A stretch of DNA of 25,687 bases from DASZZZ01 sp036260375 (GTDB taxonomy: Bacteria; Actinomycetota; CADDZG01; WHSQ01), in NCBI GenBank assembly GCA_036260375.1, contig DASZZZ010000093.1, positions 1 to 25,687 on the forward strand, written 5' to 3'. Shown here one piece after another: positions 1 to 6,543 of the stretch. Position 1 is the first letter of the stretch, and every line of letters starts with the position of its first letter. The position numbers and the translations under genes are program-made. Under the pieces are notes generated by a model. It did no database searches, was not told the origin of the DNA, and saw only the letters and a program-made list of their open reading frames with translations.

Positions 1-1386
1 CTCGACGCGTGCGAGCCCGTCGTAGGCGGCGTACTTGTACGCCTCGGTGCGGGTCGGGACGTTGTAGGTCGCGTGCACGAAGTGCTCGACGGTGCCGCCG
101 TGCTGCATCACGGTCTGGCCGACGTGCACGAGCTCCGACGCGTCGTCGCCCAGCGCGTGCACGCCGAGCAGGCGCAGGTCGTCGCGCCGGAACACGAGCT
201 TGACGATGCCGTCGGTCAGGCCGGCGATGTTGGCGCGCGCGTTGCGCGCGAAGGGGGCGCGGCCGACCTCGTAGTCGATCCCGTCGGCGCGCGCCTGCTG
301 CTCGGTCGCGCCCGCCATCGCCGCCTCCGGGATCGAGTACACGCCGTAGGGCGCGATCGCGCCGGCGCCGACGATCGCCGGCAGCGACAGCGCGTGCGCG
401 ACCGCGGTCCGTCCCTGCTCCATCGAGACGGACGCGAGCTGCGGCGCCCCGACGACGTCGCCGGCCGCGTACACCCCCTCGGCCGTGGTGCGAAAGTCGC
501 CGTCCACCACGATGCGGCCGCGCGCGTCGACGTCCACGCCGGCGTCGGCGAGCCCCAGGCCCTCGACGTTGCCGGCACGGCCGACCGCGACGAGCACGGC
601 GTCGCACGCGCGCGCGTCGGCGTGCTCGAGCCCGACGACGAGCTCTCCCGCGCGCCGTTCGACCGCGACGTCGCCGGCGTCGAGCACGACGTCGACGCCC
701 GCGGCGACGAGCGCGTGCGCGAGCAGCTCCGAGATCTCGCGGTCGAGGAACGGCACCAGCGGCGAATGCCGCGCGACGAGCGACGTGCGCACGCCCAGCG
801 CGCCGAAGATCGACGCGTACTCGCACGCGATCGCGCCGGCCCCCACGACGACGAGCCGCTCCGGCGGGCGCTCGAGCTCGAGCAGCGTCTCGGAATCGTG
901 CACGCACGGGTCGTCGAAGGGGAACCCGCGGGGCCGCGCCGGACGGGAGCCGGGCGCGAGCAGGACCGCGCGCGCGGCGAGCTCGCGCACGTCTCCGTCG
1001 GGCGTCGCGACGACGACCACGCGTCCCGGAGCGAGGCGCGCGTCGCCGCGCACGAGCGTGATCCCGTGGCGCGCGAGGTTCGCGGTCACGAGGTCGCCCA
1101 TCGTGTCGACGACCGCGGCCGTCCGCTCGCGCAGCTTGGCGAACGCGGCGTCGCGGTCGAGACCGACGCTGACGCCGTAGACGTCGCGCTTGCGGCCGCC
1201 GGTCACGTACAGCGCCGTCTCGCGCAGCGTCTTGGTCGGGATGCCGGCGTTGCGCACCGCGGCGCCACCCGGACGCTCGGCGCGCTCGACGACGGCGACG
1301 CGCGCGCCGAAGTACGCCGCGCGCGCGGCCCCCTTCTCGCCGGCCGGTCCCGAGCCGACCACGACGAGGTCGTAGCTCTCCGTCAT
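1..1386 (-). CDS. sthA: SthA-like FAD-dependent pyridine nucleotide oxidoreductase (3' end outside window)
   Basis: The frame starts with ATG at 1386 and is still open at base 1 after 462 codons, so only a few C-terminal residues are missing if it has the usual length of about 466. Visible parts are an N-terminal FAD-binding GSGPAG loop (residues 11-16), a second Rossmann loop GAGAIACEY (182-190), the FAD-contacting GDVV motif late in the chain, and a C-terminal dimer-domain segment (NVPTRTEAYKYAAYDGL) close to that of soluble transhydrogenase. That family passes hydride between NADPH and NAD in the cytoplasm. The segment after the first loop reads GGAAVRNAGIPTKTLRE. Lipoamide dehydrogenase-type enzymes carry two redox cysteines here, and E. 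coli SthA keeps the first one. Here both positions lack cysteine (A43, G48). The LRETALYVTG segment favours SthA over a disulfide reductase. It is divergent from the phospholipase D-like gene, with 55 bp between the two starts. Confidence 0.82.
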   Translation of the reverse strand, partial: MTESYDLVVVGSGPAGEKGAARAAYFGARVAVVERAERPGGAAVRNAGIPTKTLRETALYVTGGRKRDVYGVSVGLDRDAAFAKLRERTAAVVDTMGDLVTANLARHGITLVRGDARLAPGRVVVVATPDGDVRELAARAVLLAPGSRPARPRGFPFDDPCVHDSETLLELERPPERLVVVGAGAIACEYASIFGALGVRTSLVARHSPLVPFLDREISELLAHALVAAGVDVVLDAGDVAVERRAGELVVGLEHADARACDAVLVAVGRAGNVEGLGLADAGVDVDARGRIVVDGDFRTTAEGVYAAGDVVGAPQLASVSMEQGRTAVAHALSLPAIVGAGAIAPYGVYSIPEAAMAGATEQQARADGIDYEVGRAPFARNARANIAGLTDGIVKLVFRRDDLRLLGVHALGDDASELVHVGQTVMQHGGTVEHFVHATYNVPTRTEAYKYAAYDGLARVE

Positions 1387-1441
1387 GCGGCGATGCTACG
1401 GGGCTTAGGCTCCACCGCTACGCCGCACGGGAGGGAACGAG

Positions 1442-3052
1442 TTGGACGAGGACGACGTACGCGCCCGCTGGTTGCTGACCGCCGGCGAGCGCGGCAACCC
1501 CTACACCGGCATCGACGCGGGCAAGCCGGGAGGCGTCGCGTGGACGACCGGCAACCGCGCCGAGGTGCTCGTGCACGGGGCCGAGTACTTCCGCCGCCTC
1601 TACGACCTCCTGTGCGAGCTCGACGCCGGCGACTGGGTGCACTTCACCGACTGGCGCGGCGACCCCGACGAGCGCCTCGCGGGGGCCGGCACCGAGATCG
1701 CCACCGTGCTCGCCGACCTCGCGCGCAACGGCGTGCACGTGCGCGGGCTCGTGTGGCGCTCGCATCCCGACCTCATGCGCCTGAGCGAGAGCGAGCACCT
1801 CAGCCTGGCCCGCACGGTCAACGGCGACGGCGGCGAGGTGCTCCTCGACGAGCGCGTCCGACGCGGCGGGTCGCACCATCAGAAGCTGTTCCTCGTGCGG
1901 CGCCCGGGCCGCGACGGCGGCGACGTCGCGTTCATCGGCGGCATCGACCTGTGCCACAGCCGCAACGACGACGAGCGCCACCTCGGCGACCCGCAGTGCT
2001 ACGCGCTCGACGACGCCTACGGCCCGACGCCGCCGTGGCACGACGTCCAGGTCCAGCTCCAGGGCCCCGTCGTCGCCGACCTCGCGACGACGTTTCGCGA
2101 GCGGTGGGAGGACCCGACGCCGCTCGACCACCGCAATCCGTACCGCAAGATGCTCATGCGCCGCGTGCACGAGCCGGCGCACCCGGGACCGTTGCCCCCG
2201 CCGCCCGACGCGCCCGGTGACGCGGGGCCGCACGCCGTGCAGATACTGCGGACGTATCCCGCCAAGTCGCCGCCGTTTCCGTTCGCGCCGCTCGGCGAGC
2301 GAAGCATCGCGCGCGCGTACCGCAAGGCGTACGAGCGCGCCCGCGCCCTCGTCTACCTCGAGGACCAGTACTTCTGGTCACGCGAGGTCGCGTCGAACAT
2401 CGCGCGCGCTCTGCGGGACGCGCCGGAGCTCCGCCTCGTGGTCGTGCTGCCGCGCTATTTCGAGCAGGAGGGACCGGTGTCGAGCGGGCCCCCGCGCCAC
2501 GGTCAGCGCAGCGCCATAGACCTGCTGCGGGCGGCGGGCGGCGATCGCGTCGCGTTCTACGACCTCGAGAACGAGCACGGCACGCCGATATACGTGCACG
2601 CCAAGGTCTGCGTCATCGACGACACGTGGGTGGAGATCGGCTCCGACAACGTCAACATGCGGTCGTGGACGCACGACTCCGAGCTGTCGTGCTCGGTGCT
2701 CGACGAGACGCGCGACGGACGCGCTCCCGAGGACCCGGGCGGGCATGGCGACGGCGCGCGGCGCTTCGCGCGCGACCTGCGGCTGCGGCTGTGGCGCGAG
2801 CACCTCCAGACCGGCTCCGACGACGGCCTTATCGACCCGATCGAGGGGTTCGAGCGCTGGCGCGCCGCGGCGGCCGCGCTCGACGCGTGGCACCGCGGCG
2901 GCCGCCGGGGGCCGCGGCCCGCGGGACGCGTGCGGGTGCACGACCCGGGGCGCAACCCGCGTTGGGTCGAGCCGCTCGCCGCGCTCGCGTACCGGACGCT
3001 GCTGGACCCCGACGGCCGCCCGCGCAACCTGCGCCGAGCGCGCGCGTTCTGA
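1442..3052 (+). CDS. phospholipase D-like protein with two HKD motifs
   Basis: A 536-residue protein of the phospholipase D superfamily. The first catalytic motif lies at about residues 145-169 (HHQKLFLV then GGIDLC; His146 and Lys148). The second is at about 386-403 (HAKVCVIDD then GSDNVNMRSW; His386 and Lys388). Two motifs in one chain fit a monomeric phosphodiesterase that works through a phosphohistidine intermediate. The substrate could be a phospholipid (phospholipase or cardiolipin synthase-type reaction) and cannot be fixed from sequence. No signal peptide or convincing membrane segment is seen, so it is probably cytosolic or peripheral. The start is TTG at 1442, preceded by a GGAGG-type site in GGGAGGGAACGAG at good spacing. 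It is divergent from the SthA-like gene and followed by a small hairpin. The C-terminal 100 residues are rich in Arg and Pro and resemble nothing I know. Confidence 0.85.
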   Translation: MDEDDVRARWLLTAGERGNPYTGIDAGKPGGVAWTTGNRAEVLVHGAEYFRRLYDLLCELDAGDWVHFTDWRGDPDERLAGAGTEIATVLADLARNGVHVRGLVWRSHPDLMRLSESEHLSLARTVNGDGGEVLLDERVRRGGSHHQKLFLVRRPGRDGGDVAFIGGIDLCHSRNDDERHLGDPQCYALDDAYGPTPPWHDVQVQLQGPVVADLATTFRERWEDPTPLDHRNPYRKMLMRRVHEPAHPGPLPPPPDAPGDAGPHAVQILRTYPAKSPPFPFAPLGERSIARAYRKAYERARALVYLEDQYFWSREVASNIARALRDAPELRLVVVLPRYFEQEGPVSSGPPRHGQRSAIDLLRAAGGDRVAFYDLENEHGTPIYVHAKVCVIDDTWVEIGSDNVNMRSWTHDSELSCSVLDETRDGRAPEDPGGHGDGARRFARDLRLRLWREHLQTGSDDGLIDPIEGFERWRAAAAALDAWHRGGRRGPRPAGRVRVHDPGRNPRWVEPLAALAYRTLLDPDGRPRNLRRARAF

Positions 3053-3054
3053 TC

Positions 3055-3071
3055 CGCCGCTGTTAGCGGCG
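3055..3071. terminator. short hairpin after the phospholipase D-like gene
   Basis: A perfect 7-bp inverted repeat (CGCCGCT, then loop GTT, then AGCGGCG) begins two bases after the stop codon at 3052. There is no T-run, so this would be a weak or factor-assisted terminator, or a stem protecting the mRNA 3' end. Confidence 0.35.
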
Positions 3072-3199
3072 TTCGTCGCGCGCGCGATCGCACGTCGACG
3101 GAACTCTGCGCGCGCGGCCACGACGGCGCTCGCCGCGTCGCGCGCGTCGCACACGCGCGAGATACTCCGTTCGGAAAGGCGCTCGAACCGGAGGGAGCG

Positions 3200-3619
3200 A
3201 TGGACGGGCCCCAAGGCCCCGCGCCGCTGATGGGCTTCTCGCACGTCTCGCTGTCGGTGCGCGACCGCGATCGCAGCGAGCGCTGGTACTGCGACGTCCT
3301 CGGGTTCGAGACGTTCGAGCATCTCGACGAGGGCGACTATCGCGAGGCGATCCTCTTACACCGCGCCAGCGGCACGATCCTGTGCGTGCAGCAACACCAC
3401 GCCAACGAGGGGGAGGAGTTCGACCCGCGTCGCACCGGCGGCGACCACGTGGCGTTCCGCGTCGGGCGGCGCGCCGACCTCGGCGCGTGGAAGCGGCGGC
3501 TCGAGGACCTCGGCGTGACGCACTCCGACGTCGCCGACAGGGAGTACGGCTCGGTGCTGTGCTTCAAGGACCCCGACCGCATCCAGCTGGAGCTGTTCTA
3601 CCGCGACGACCACCCGTAG
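3200..3619 (+). CDS. VOC (glyoxalase/bleomycin-resistance fold) family protein
   Basis: A 139-residue protein with the two half-barrel repeats of the vicinal oxygen chelate fold. It begins with the typical metal-side strand GFSHVSLSVRDRDRSERWYCDVLGF (the His sits in the SHVSLSV strand). It closes with CFKDPDRIQLELFYRD, where the Glu of QLELFY is the usual second metal ligand. The family covers glyoxalases, extradiol dioxygenases, isomerases and antibiotic-binding proteins, and the substrate cannot be read from sequence. The ATG at 3200 has GGAGGGAGCG directly upstream; a second ATG eleven codons later lacks such a site. Its last 22 bases overlap the 3' end of the convergent TetR gene. Confidence 0.85.
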   Translation: MDGPQGPAPLMGFSHVSLSVRDRDRSERWYCDVLGFETFEHLDEGDYREAILLHRASGTILCVQQHHANEGEEFDPRRTGGDHVAFRVGRRADLGAWKRRLEDLGVTHSDVADREYGSVLCFKDPDRIQLELFYRDDHP

Positions 3620-4308
3620 GCGCCGCCGCCCGCTCCCTTGGTTCCGGCGGCGGCCGCGCCGAGGAGGCCGTGCGCCAGCAGCGTCACGAGCTGCTCCACG
3701 ACGCGCGCGCGCGGCACGTCGTCGCGGTGCTCGAGCCACCAGTCGCCGGCGAGGTGCACCATCCCGACGACCCCGTGCCCCCACGCCTGCGCCGGCGACG
3801 GGTCGAGCCCCAGGCGGGCGATCTCGGCCGCGAGCACGTCGCCGACCTCGCGCGCGACGCCGCGCATGAAGTCGGCGACCGTCGCCTGGGCCTCGGGTCC
3901 CTCCCGGATCGCTCGGTGCATGAGGAACGCGTACACCTCGCGGTTGGCCTCGAGGAACGACAGGTATGCGTCGACGGTCGCGGCGAGCCGCTCCTCGGGC
4001 TCGTCGGAGCGGTCCATCGCGACGCGCAGACGGTCGAGCAACGCGTGCACGTAGCGCTGCGCCAGCGCCTGGAGCAGCCCGCCCTTGTCGCCGAAGTAGC
4101 GGTACAGCACGACGCGCGTGATGCCGGCCTCGGCGGCGAAGTCGTCCATCGAGGCGGCGGGCCCGAGGCGGCGCACGACGCGGTCGGCGGCGTCGAGCAG
4201 CTCGGCGCGCCGCGCCGACTTCCACGCGTCGCCGCGCGCCCGGGCGTCGCGCGGCGGTTTTGACGACGCTCGGCCGGGCGGCGGTTTTGACGACGCTCGG
4301 CCGGTCAT
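3598..4308 (-). CDS. TetR/AcrR family transcriptional regulator
   Basis: A 236-residue regulator. The helix-turn-helix is at about residues 40-75: RRAELLDAADRVVRRLG, then SMDDFAAEAGITRVVLYRYFGDKGGLLQAL, where the VLYRYFGDKGGLL block is the hallmark of the family. The C-terminal helical domain (about 90-225) should bind the effector and form the dimer. About 30 residues precede the DNA-binding domain and consist of a duplicated nine-residue unit GRASSKPPP/R, made by a 27-bp tandem repeat. The ATG at 4308 overlaps one end of a perfect 11-bp inverted repeat, which is the expected place for autoregulation. The divergent membrane protein gene at 4375 is the obvious target. The 3' end overlaps the VOC gene by 22 bp, tail to tail. 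The start could lie downstream of the repeat if the operator is not translated. Confidence 0.9.
   Translation of the reverse strand: MTGRASSKPPPGRASSKPPRDARARGDAWKSARRAELLDAADRVVRRLGPAASMDDFAAEAGITRVVLYRYFGDKGGLLQALAQRYVHALLDRLRVAMDRSDEPEERLAATVDAYLSFLEANREVYAFLMHRAIREGPEAQATVADFMRGVAREVGDVLAAEIARLGLDPSPAQAWGHGVVGMVHLAGDWWLEHRDDVPRARVVEQLVTLLAHGLLGAAAAGTKGAGGGAYGWSSR
4252..4305. repeat. 27-bp tandem duplication in the TetR N-terminus
   Basis: Two copies of a 27-bp unit beginning CGGCGGTTTTGACGACGCTC lie side by side (4252-4278 and 4279-4305) and differ only in the last base. The period is a multiple of three, so the duplication adds nine residues without shifting the frame. The low divergence points to a recent event. 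Confidence 0.9.
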
Positions 4309-4340
4309 GTTACAGATGATAACCGTAACCATCTGTAACA
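4308..4340. promoter_or_regulatory. predicted TetR operator: 11-bp perfect inverted repeat
   Basis: TGTTACAGATG at 4308-4318 is mirrored exactly by CATCTGTAACA at 4330-4340, with an 11-bp centre. It sits between the divergent TetR gene and the membrane protein gene, and its left edge touches the TetR start codon. The stretch is clearly AT-richer than its surroundings. A TetR dimer or pair of dimers bound here would block both promoters. Confidence 0.75.
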
Positions 4341-4374
4341 GCAGGCACCCCGACACGTCCGGAGGTGAGCGACC

Positions 4375-6174
4375 ATGCCCGCGCTGGCACACGGGGAGCC
4401 GGCCGCCGGAGCGCCGCTGCACGACGTCGTGCCGGCGACGGTCGTCGCGCTCGCGCTCGTCGCCGCCGTGGCGGCGGGCGTCGCGGCGCATCGAGCCGGG
4501 CGCACGGCCGTGCTCACGCGCGTCGGCGACGTCGCCGCGCGCGCCGGCGGCGTGCCCCCGTGGGCGGCGTTGCCGGCCGCGGTCGCGGGCGTCTCGTTGC
4601 TGGTCGCGGTGTTCGGCTTCTACTGGGACGTCGCGACCCACATCGACTACGGGCGCGATCCGGGCCCGTTCGCCAACCCCTCGCACTTCCTGATCATCGG
4701 CGGGCTCGTGGGCATCGCGCTGGCGGGCGTCGCCGGCATCGCGCTCGGGTGCCAGCCGACGCGCTCGTCGGTGCGGCTGCGCGCCGGGTGGCACGCGCCG
4801 CTCGGCGCGGTCCTGCTCCTGCTGTGCGGCGGGATCGCGGTCGCGGGCTTCCCGCTGGACGACGTGTGGCACCGGCTCTTCGGTCAGGACGTGACCCTGT
4901 GGAGCCCGACGCACCTCCAGATGGTCGGCGGCGCGGCGCTGTCGACGCTCGCGTTGTGGATCCTGGTCGTCGAGGGCCTCCGCGCCGCCGCCCCGCGCGA
5001 CGGGCGCGTCGCACGCGCCGCCGAGACGCTCGTCGCGGGCGCGTTCCTGATCGGTCTGTCCGCGCTGCAGGCCGAGTTCGACTACTCCGTCCCCCAGTTC
5101 CGCCTGCTGTACCACCCGGTGCTCGTCGCCGGGAGCGCCGCGCTCGCGCTCGTGGCGGCGCGCGTCCGCCTCGGCCCGCGCGGCGCGCTCGGCGCGGTGG
5201 CGACGTTCTTCGCGCTGCGCGGCGTGCTGACGCTGGCGATCGGGCCGGGCCTCGGCCACACGACGCTGCACGTCCCGCTCTACGTCGTCGAGGCGGTCGC
5301 GGTCGAGATCGTCGCGCGCTGGTTCCCCACTCGACGGCCGGTCGCGTTCGGCGCGGTGGCGGGGGCCGCGGTCGGCACGGTCGGGCTCGCGGCCGAGTGG
5401 GCGTGGAGCCACGCGTGGATGACGATCCCGTGGCCCGCGGCCCTGCTGCCCGAGGGCGCCGTCGTCGGCTTCGTCGCCGCGGTGTCGGCGGGCGCCGCCG
5501 GCGGCTACGTGGGCAGGGCGTTGTGCGAGCCCGACGCGGCGCGGCGTCGGACGCCCGCGCCGGCGGCCGTCGCAACCGCCGGCGCGCTGCTGGTGGCGCT
5601 CGCCTACCCGCTGCCGGTGTCGGGCGCGGTCGACGGCTCCGCCGCGGTGACGCTCGAGCCGGTCGGCGGCTACGACCGCCGTTGGGTGCGCGCCACCGTC
5701 GAGCTCCGTCCCGCCGACCTCGGACGCGACGCGCTGTGGCTCAACGTGACCGCGTGGCAGGGCGGCCGCAGCGTCGTCGTGCCGCTCGAGCGCGCCGGCG
5801 ACGCGTACGTCGCGCGCGCGCCGATTCCCGTGCACGGAGAGTGGAAGGCGTTGATCCGGCTGCACTCCGGCACGTCGCTGTCGGCGGTGCCTCTCTACCT
5901 GCCGCGCGACGACGCGATCCCGGCCCCCGAGGTCCCCGCGCGCGAGCGCTTCGCGCGCCCGTTCGTGCTCGACGAGCGCATCGTGCTGCGCGAGGCGAAG
6001 GACGTCCCGGCGGCGCTCACGTACGCCGCGACCGGCGCGCTGACGGTGCTCGTCGCCGCGTGGGTCGCCGCGCTCGTGTACGGGTTGCGTCGCCTCGAGC
6101 GGGGGGTCGGGCCGCCCCGCGCAGCTCGCGATCGCATCGCCGGAGCCGTGCAGAGCGCGACGCCGCAAGCCTAA
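4375..6174 (+). CDS. polytopic membrane protein with duplicated His/Asp motif and C-terminal extracytoplasmic domain
   Basis: A 599-residue protein of no family I can name. It has about eleven or twelve hydrophobic segments (first near residues 20-38, last near 555-575). A non-membrane domain of about 90 residues (about 447-535), likely beta-rich and outside the membrane, lies before the last segment. Two similar segments stand out: residues 84-110 (WDVATH, GRDP, NPSHF, IGG) and 162-186 (DDVWHR, GQD, SPTHL, VGG). Both have the order Asp-Val, His, Gly-x-Asp, Pro-Ser/Thr-His, Gly-Gly. Such spacing would suit a metal or haem site at the membrane surface, but this is inference. ATG at 4375 follows a GGAGGTGAGCGACC site. 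It is divergent from the TetR gene and probably controlled by it through the inverted repeat at 4308-4340. Confidence 0.75.
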   Translation: MPALAHGEPAAGAPLHDVVPATVVALALVAAVAAGVAAHRAGRTAVLTRVGDVAARAGGVPPWAALPAAVAGVSLLVAVFGFYWDVATHIDYGRDPGPFANPSHFLIIGGLVGIALAGVAGIALGCQPTRSSVRLRAGWHAPLGAVLLLLCGGIAVAGFPLDDVWHRLFGQDVTLWSPTHLQMVGGAALSTLALWILVVEGLRAAAPRDGRVARAAETLVAGAFLIGLSALQAEFDYSVPQFRLLYHPVLVAGSAALALVAARVRLGPRGALGAVATFFALRGVLTLAIGPGLGHTTLHVPLYVVEAVAVEIVARWFPTRRPVAFGAVAGAAVGTVGLAAEWAWSHAWMTIPWPAALLPEGAVVGFVAAVSAGAAGGYVGRALCEPDAARRRTPAPAAVATAGALLVALAYPLPVSGAVDGSAAVTLEPVGGYDRRWVRATVELRPADLGRDALWLNVTAWQGGRSVVVPLERAGDAYVARAPIPVHGEWKALIRLHSGTSLSAVPLYLPRDDAIPAPEVPARERFARPFVLDERIVLREAKDVPAALTYAATGALTVLVAAWVAALVYGLRRLERGVGPPRAARDRIAGAVQSATPQA

Positions 6175-6203
6175 TCAGTCAGTCGGGGCTTGATTCCACG
6201 CTC

Positions 6204-6347
6204 CTACGGCTCGCGCGCTACGATCTCGATCAACTCCGTAGCTTCCACGCACCCCTCGTGCTCGGGGTTCGCGCCGTACTTGCGGCACGGCCCACACATC
6301 TTGTTCTCGAGGAACGTGATAAGTCGTTGCCTTTCGCCCGCGGTCAT
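6204..6347 (-). CDS. 47-residue cysteine-rich small protein with CGPC motif
   Basis: A short frame read on the minus strand from ATG at 6347 to TAG at 6204. The start is preceded by GGGGAGGTGATTTC, the strongest Shine-Dalgarno match in the window. The product begins MTAGERQRLITFLENKM and then has CGPC, with a His and a third Cys further on (Cys18, Cys21, His30, Cys33). That spacing could bind one zinc ion. The CGPC string also occurs in thioredoxins, but the chain is far too short for that fold. The local base composition is lower in GC than the flanking genes and the codons are less GC-biased. It lies downstream of, and on the same strand as, the subtilase, but 196 bp separate them. I do not recognise a family. 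The start site and clean termination make translation likely. Confidence 0.65.
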   Translation of the reverse strand: MTAGERQRLITFLENKMCGPCRKYGANPEHEGCVEATELIEIVAREP

Positions 6348-6351
6348 GAAA

Positions 6352-6513
6352 TCACCTCCCCAACAGCGATGTCATGAATCCATTAAGCGATTCATCTACC
6401 GCGTTTTGCAAGCGTGTCGCAACGTCCTGGCAAGACCGTCGGCTGATGTTCCAATCCTCACCAAGTCTGGTCTGTTCGTGTCTTAGTACGCCACACGACG
6501 TGGATGCGCCCGC
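6352..6513 (-). pseudogene. open frame without a start codon upstream of the small CGPC gene
   Basis: The minus strand is open for 53 codons between an in-frame TAG at 6514-6516 and a TGA at 6352-6354. The TGA is embedded in the ribosome site of the next gene (GGAGGTGATTTCATG), the layout of two coupled cistrons. Part of the predicted peptide reads like a real protein (EDWNISRRSCQDVATRLQN, then helix-like sequence to the end). The only ATG lies seven codons before the stop and no GTG is in frame; a TTG lies about 19 codons from the end. It may be the 3' remnant of a truncated gene, or chance. Confidence 0.3.
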
Positions 6514-6543
6514 CTATCGTCTACGAGAGCAGGACGCGTCATT

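Noticed and set aside
73..2220. Long plus-strand open frame of 715 codons opposite the SthA-like gene and into the phospholipase D-like gene
   Set aside because: Composition is Arg/Ala/Asp-rich shadow sequence of two real genes with recognisable motifs on other frames; such long false frames are expected at this GC content.
4313..6168. Minus-strand extension of the TetR frame through the whole membrane protein gene
   Set aside because: The upstream part is low-complexity antisense of a gene with clear membrane segments; the TetR gene has its own ATG beside the inverted repeat.
6204..6347. Thioredoxin based on the CGPC string
   Set aside because: 47 residues cannot form a thioredoxin fold and the flanking WCGPC context is absent.
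6190..6486. 98-codon plus-strand frame in the low-GC island
   Set aside because: No ribosome site and no protein-like pattern; the opposite strand has a better start site and a cysteine motif.
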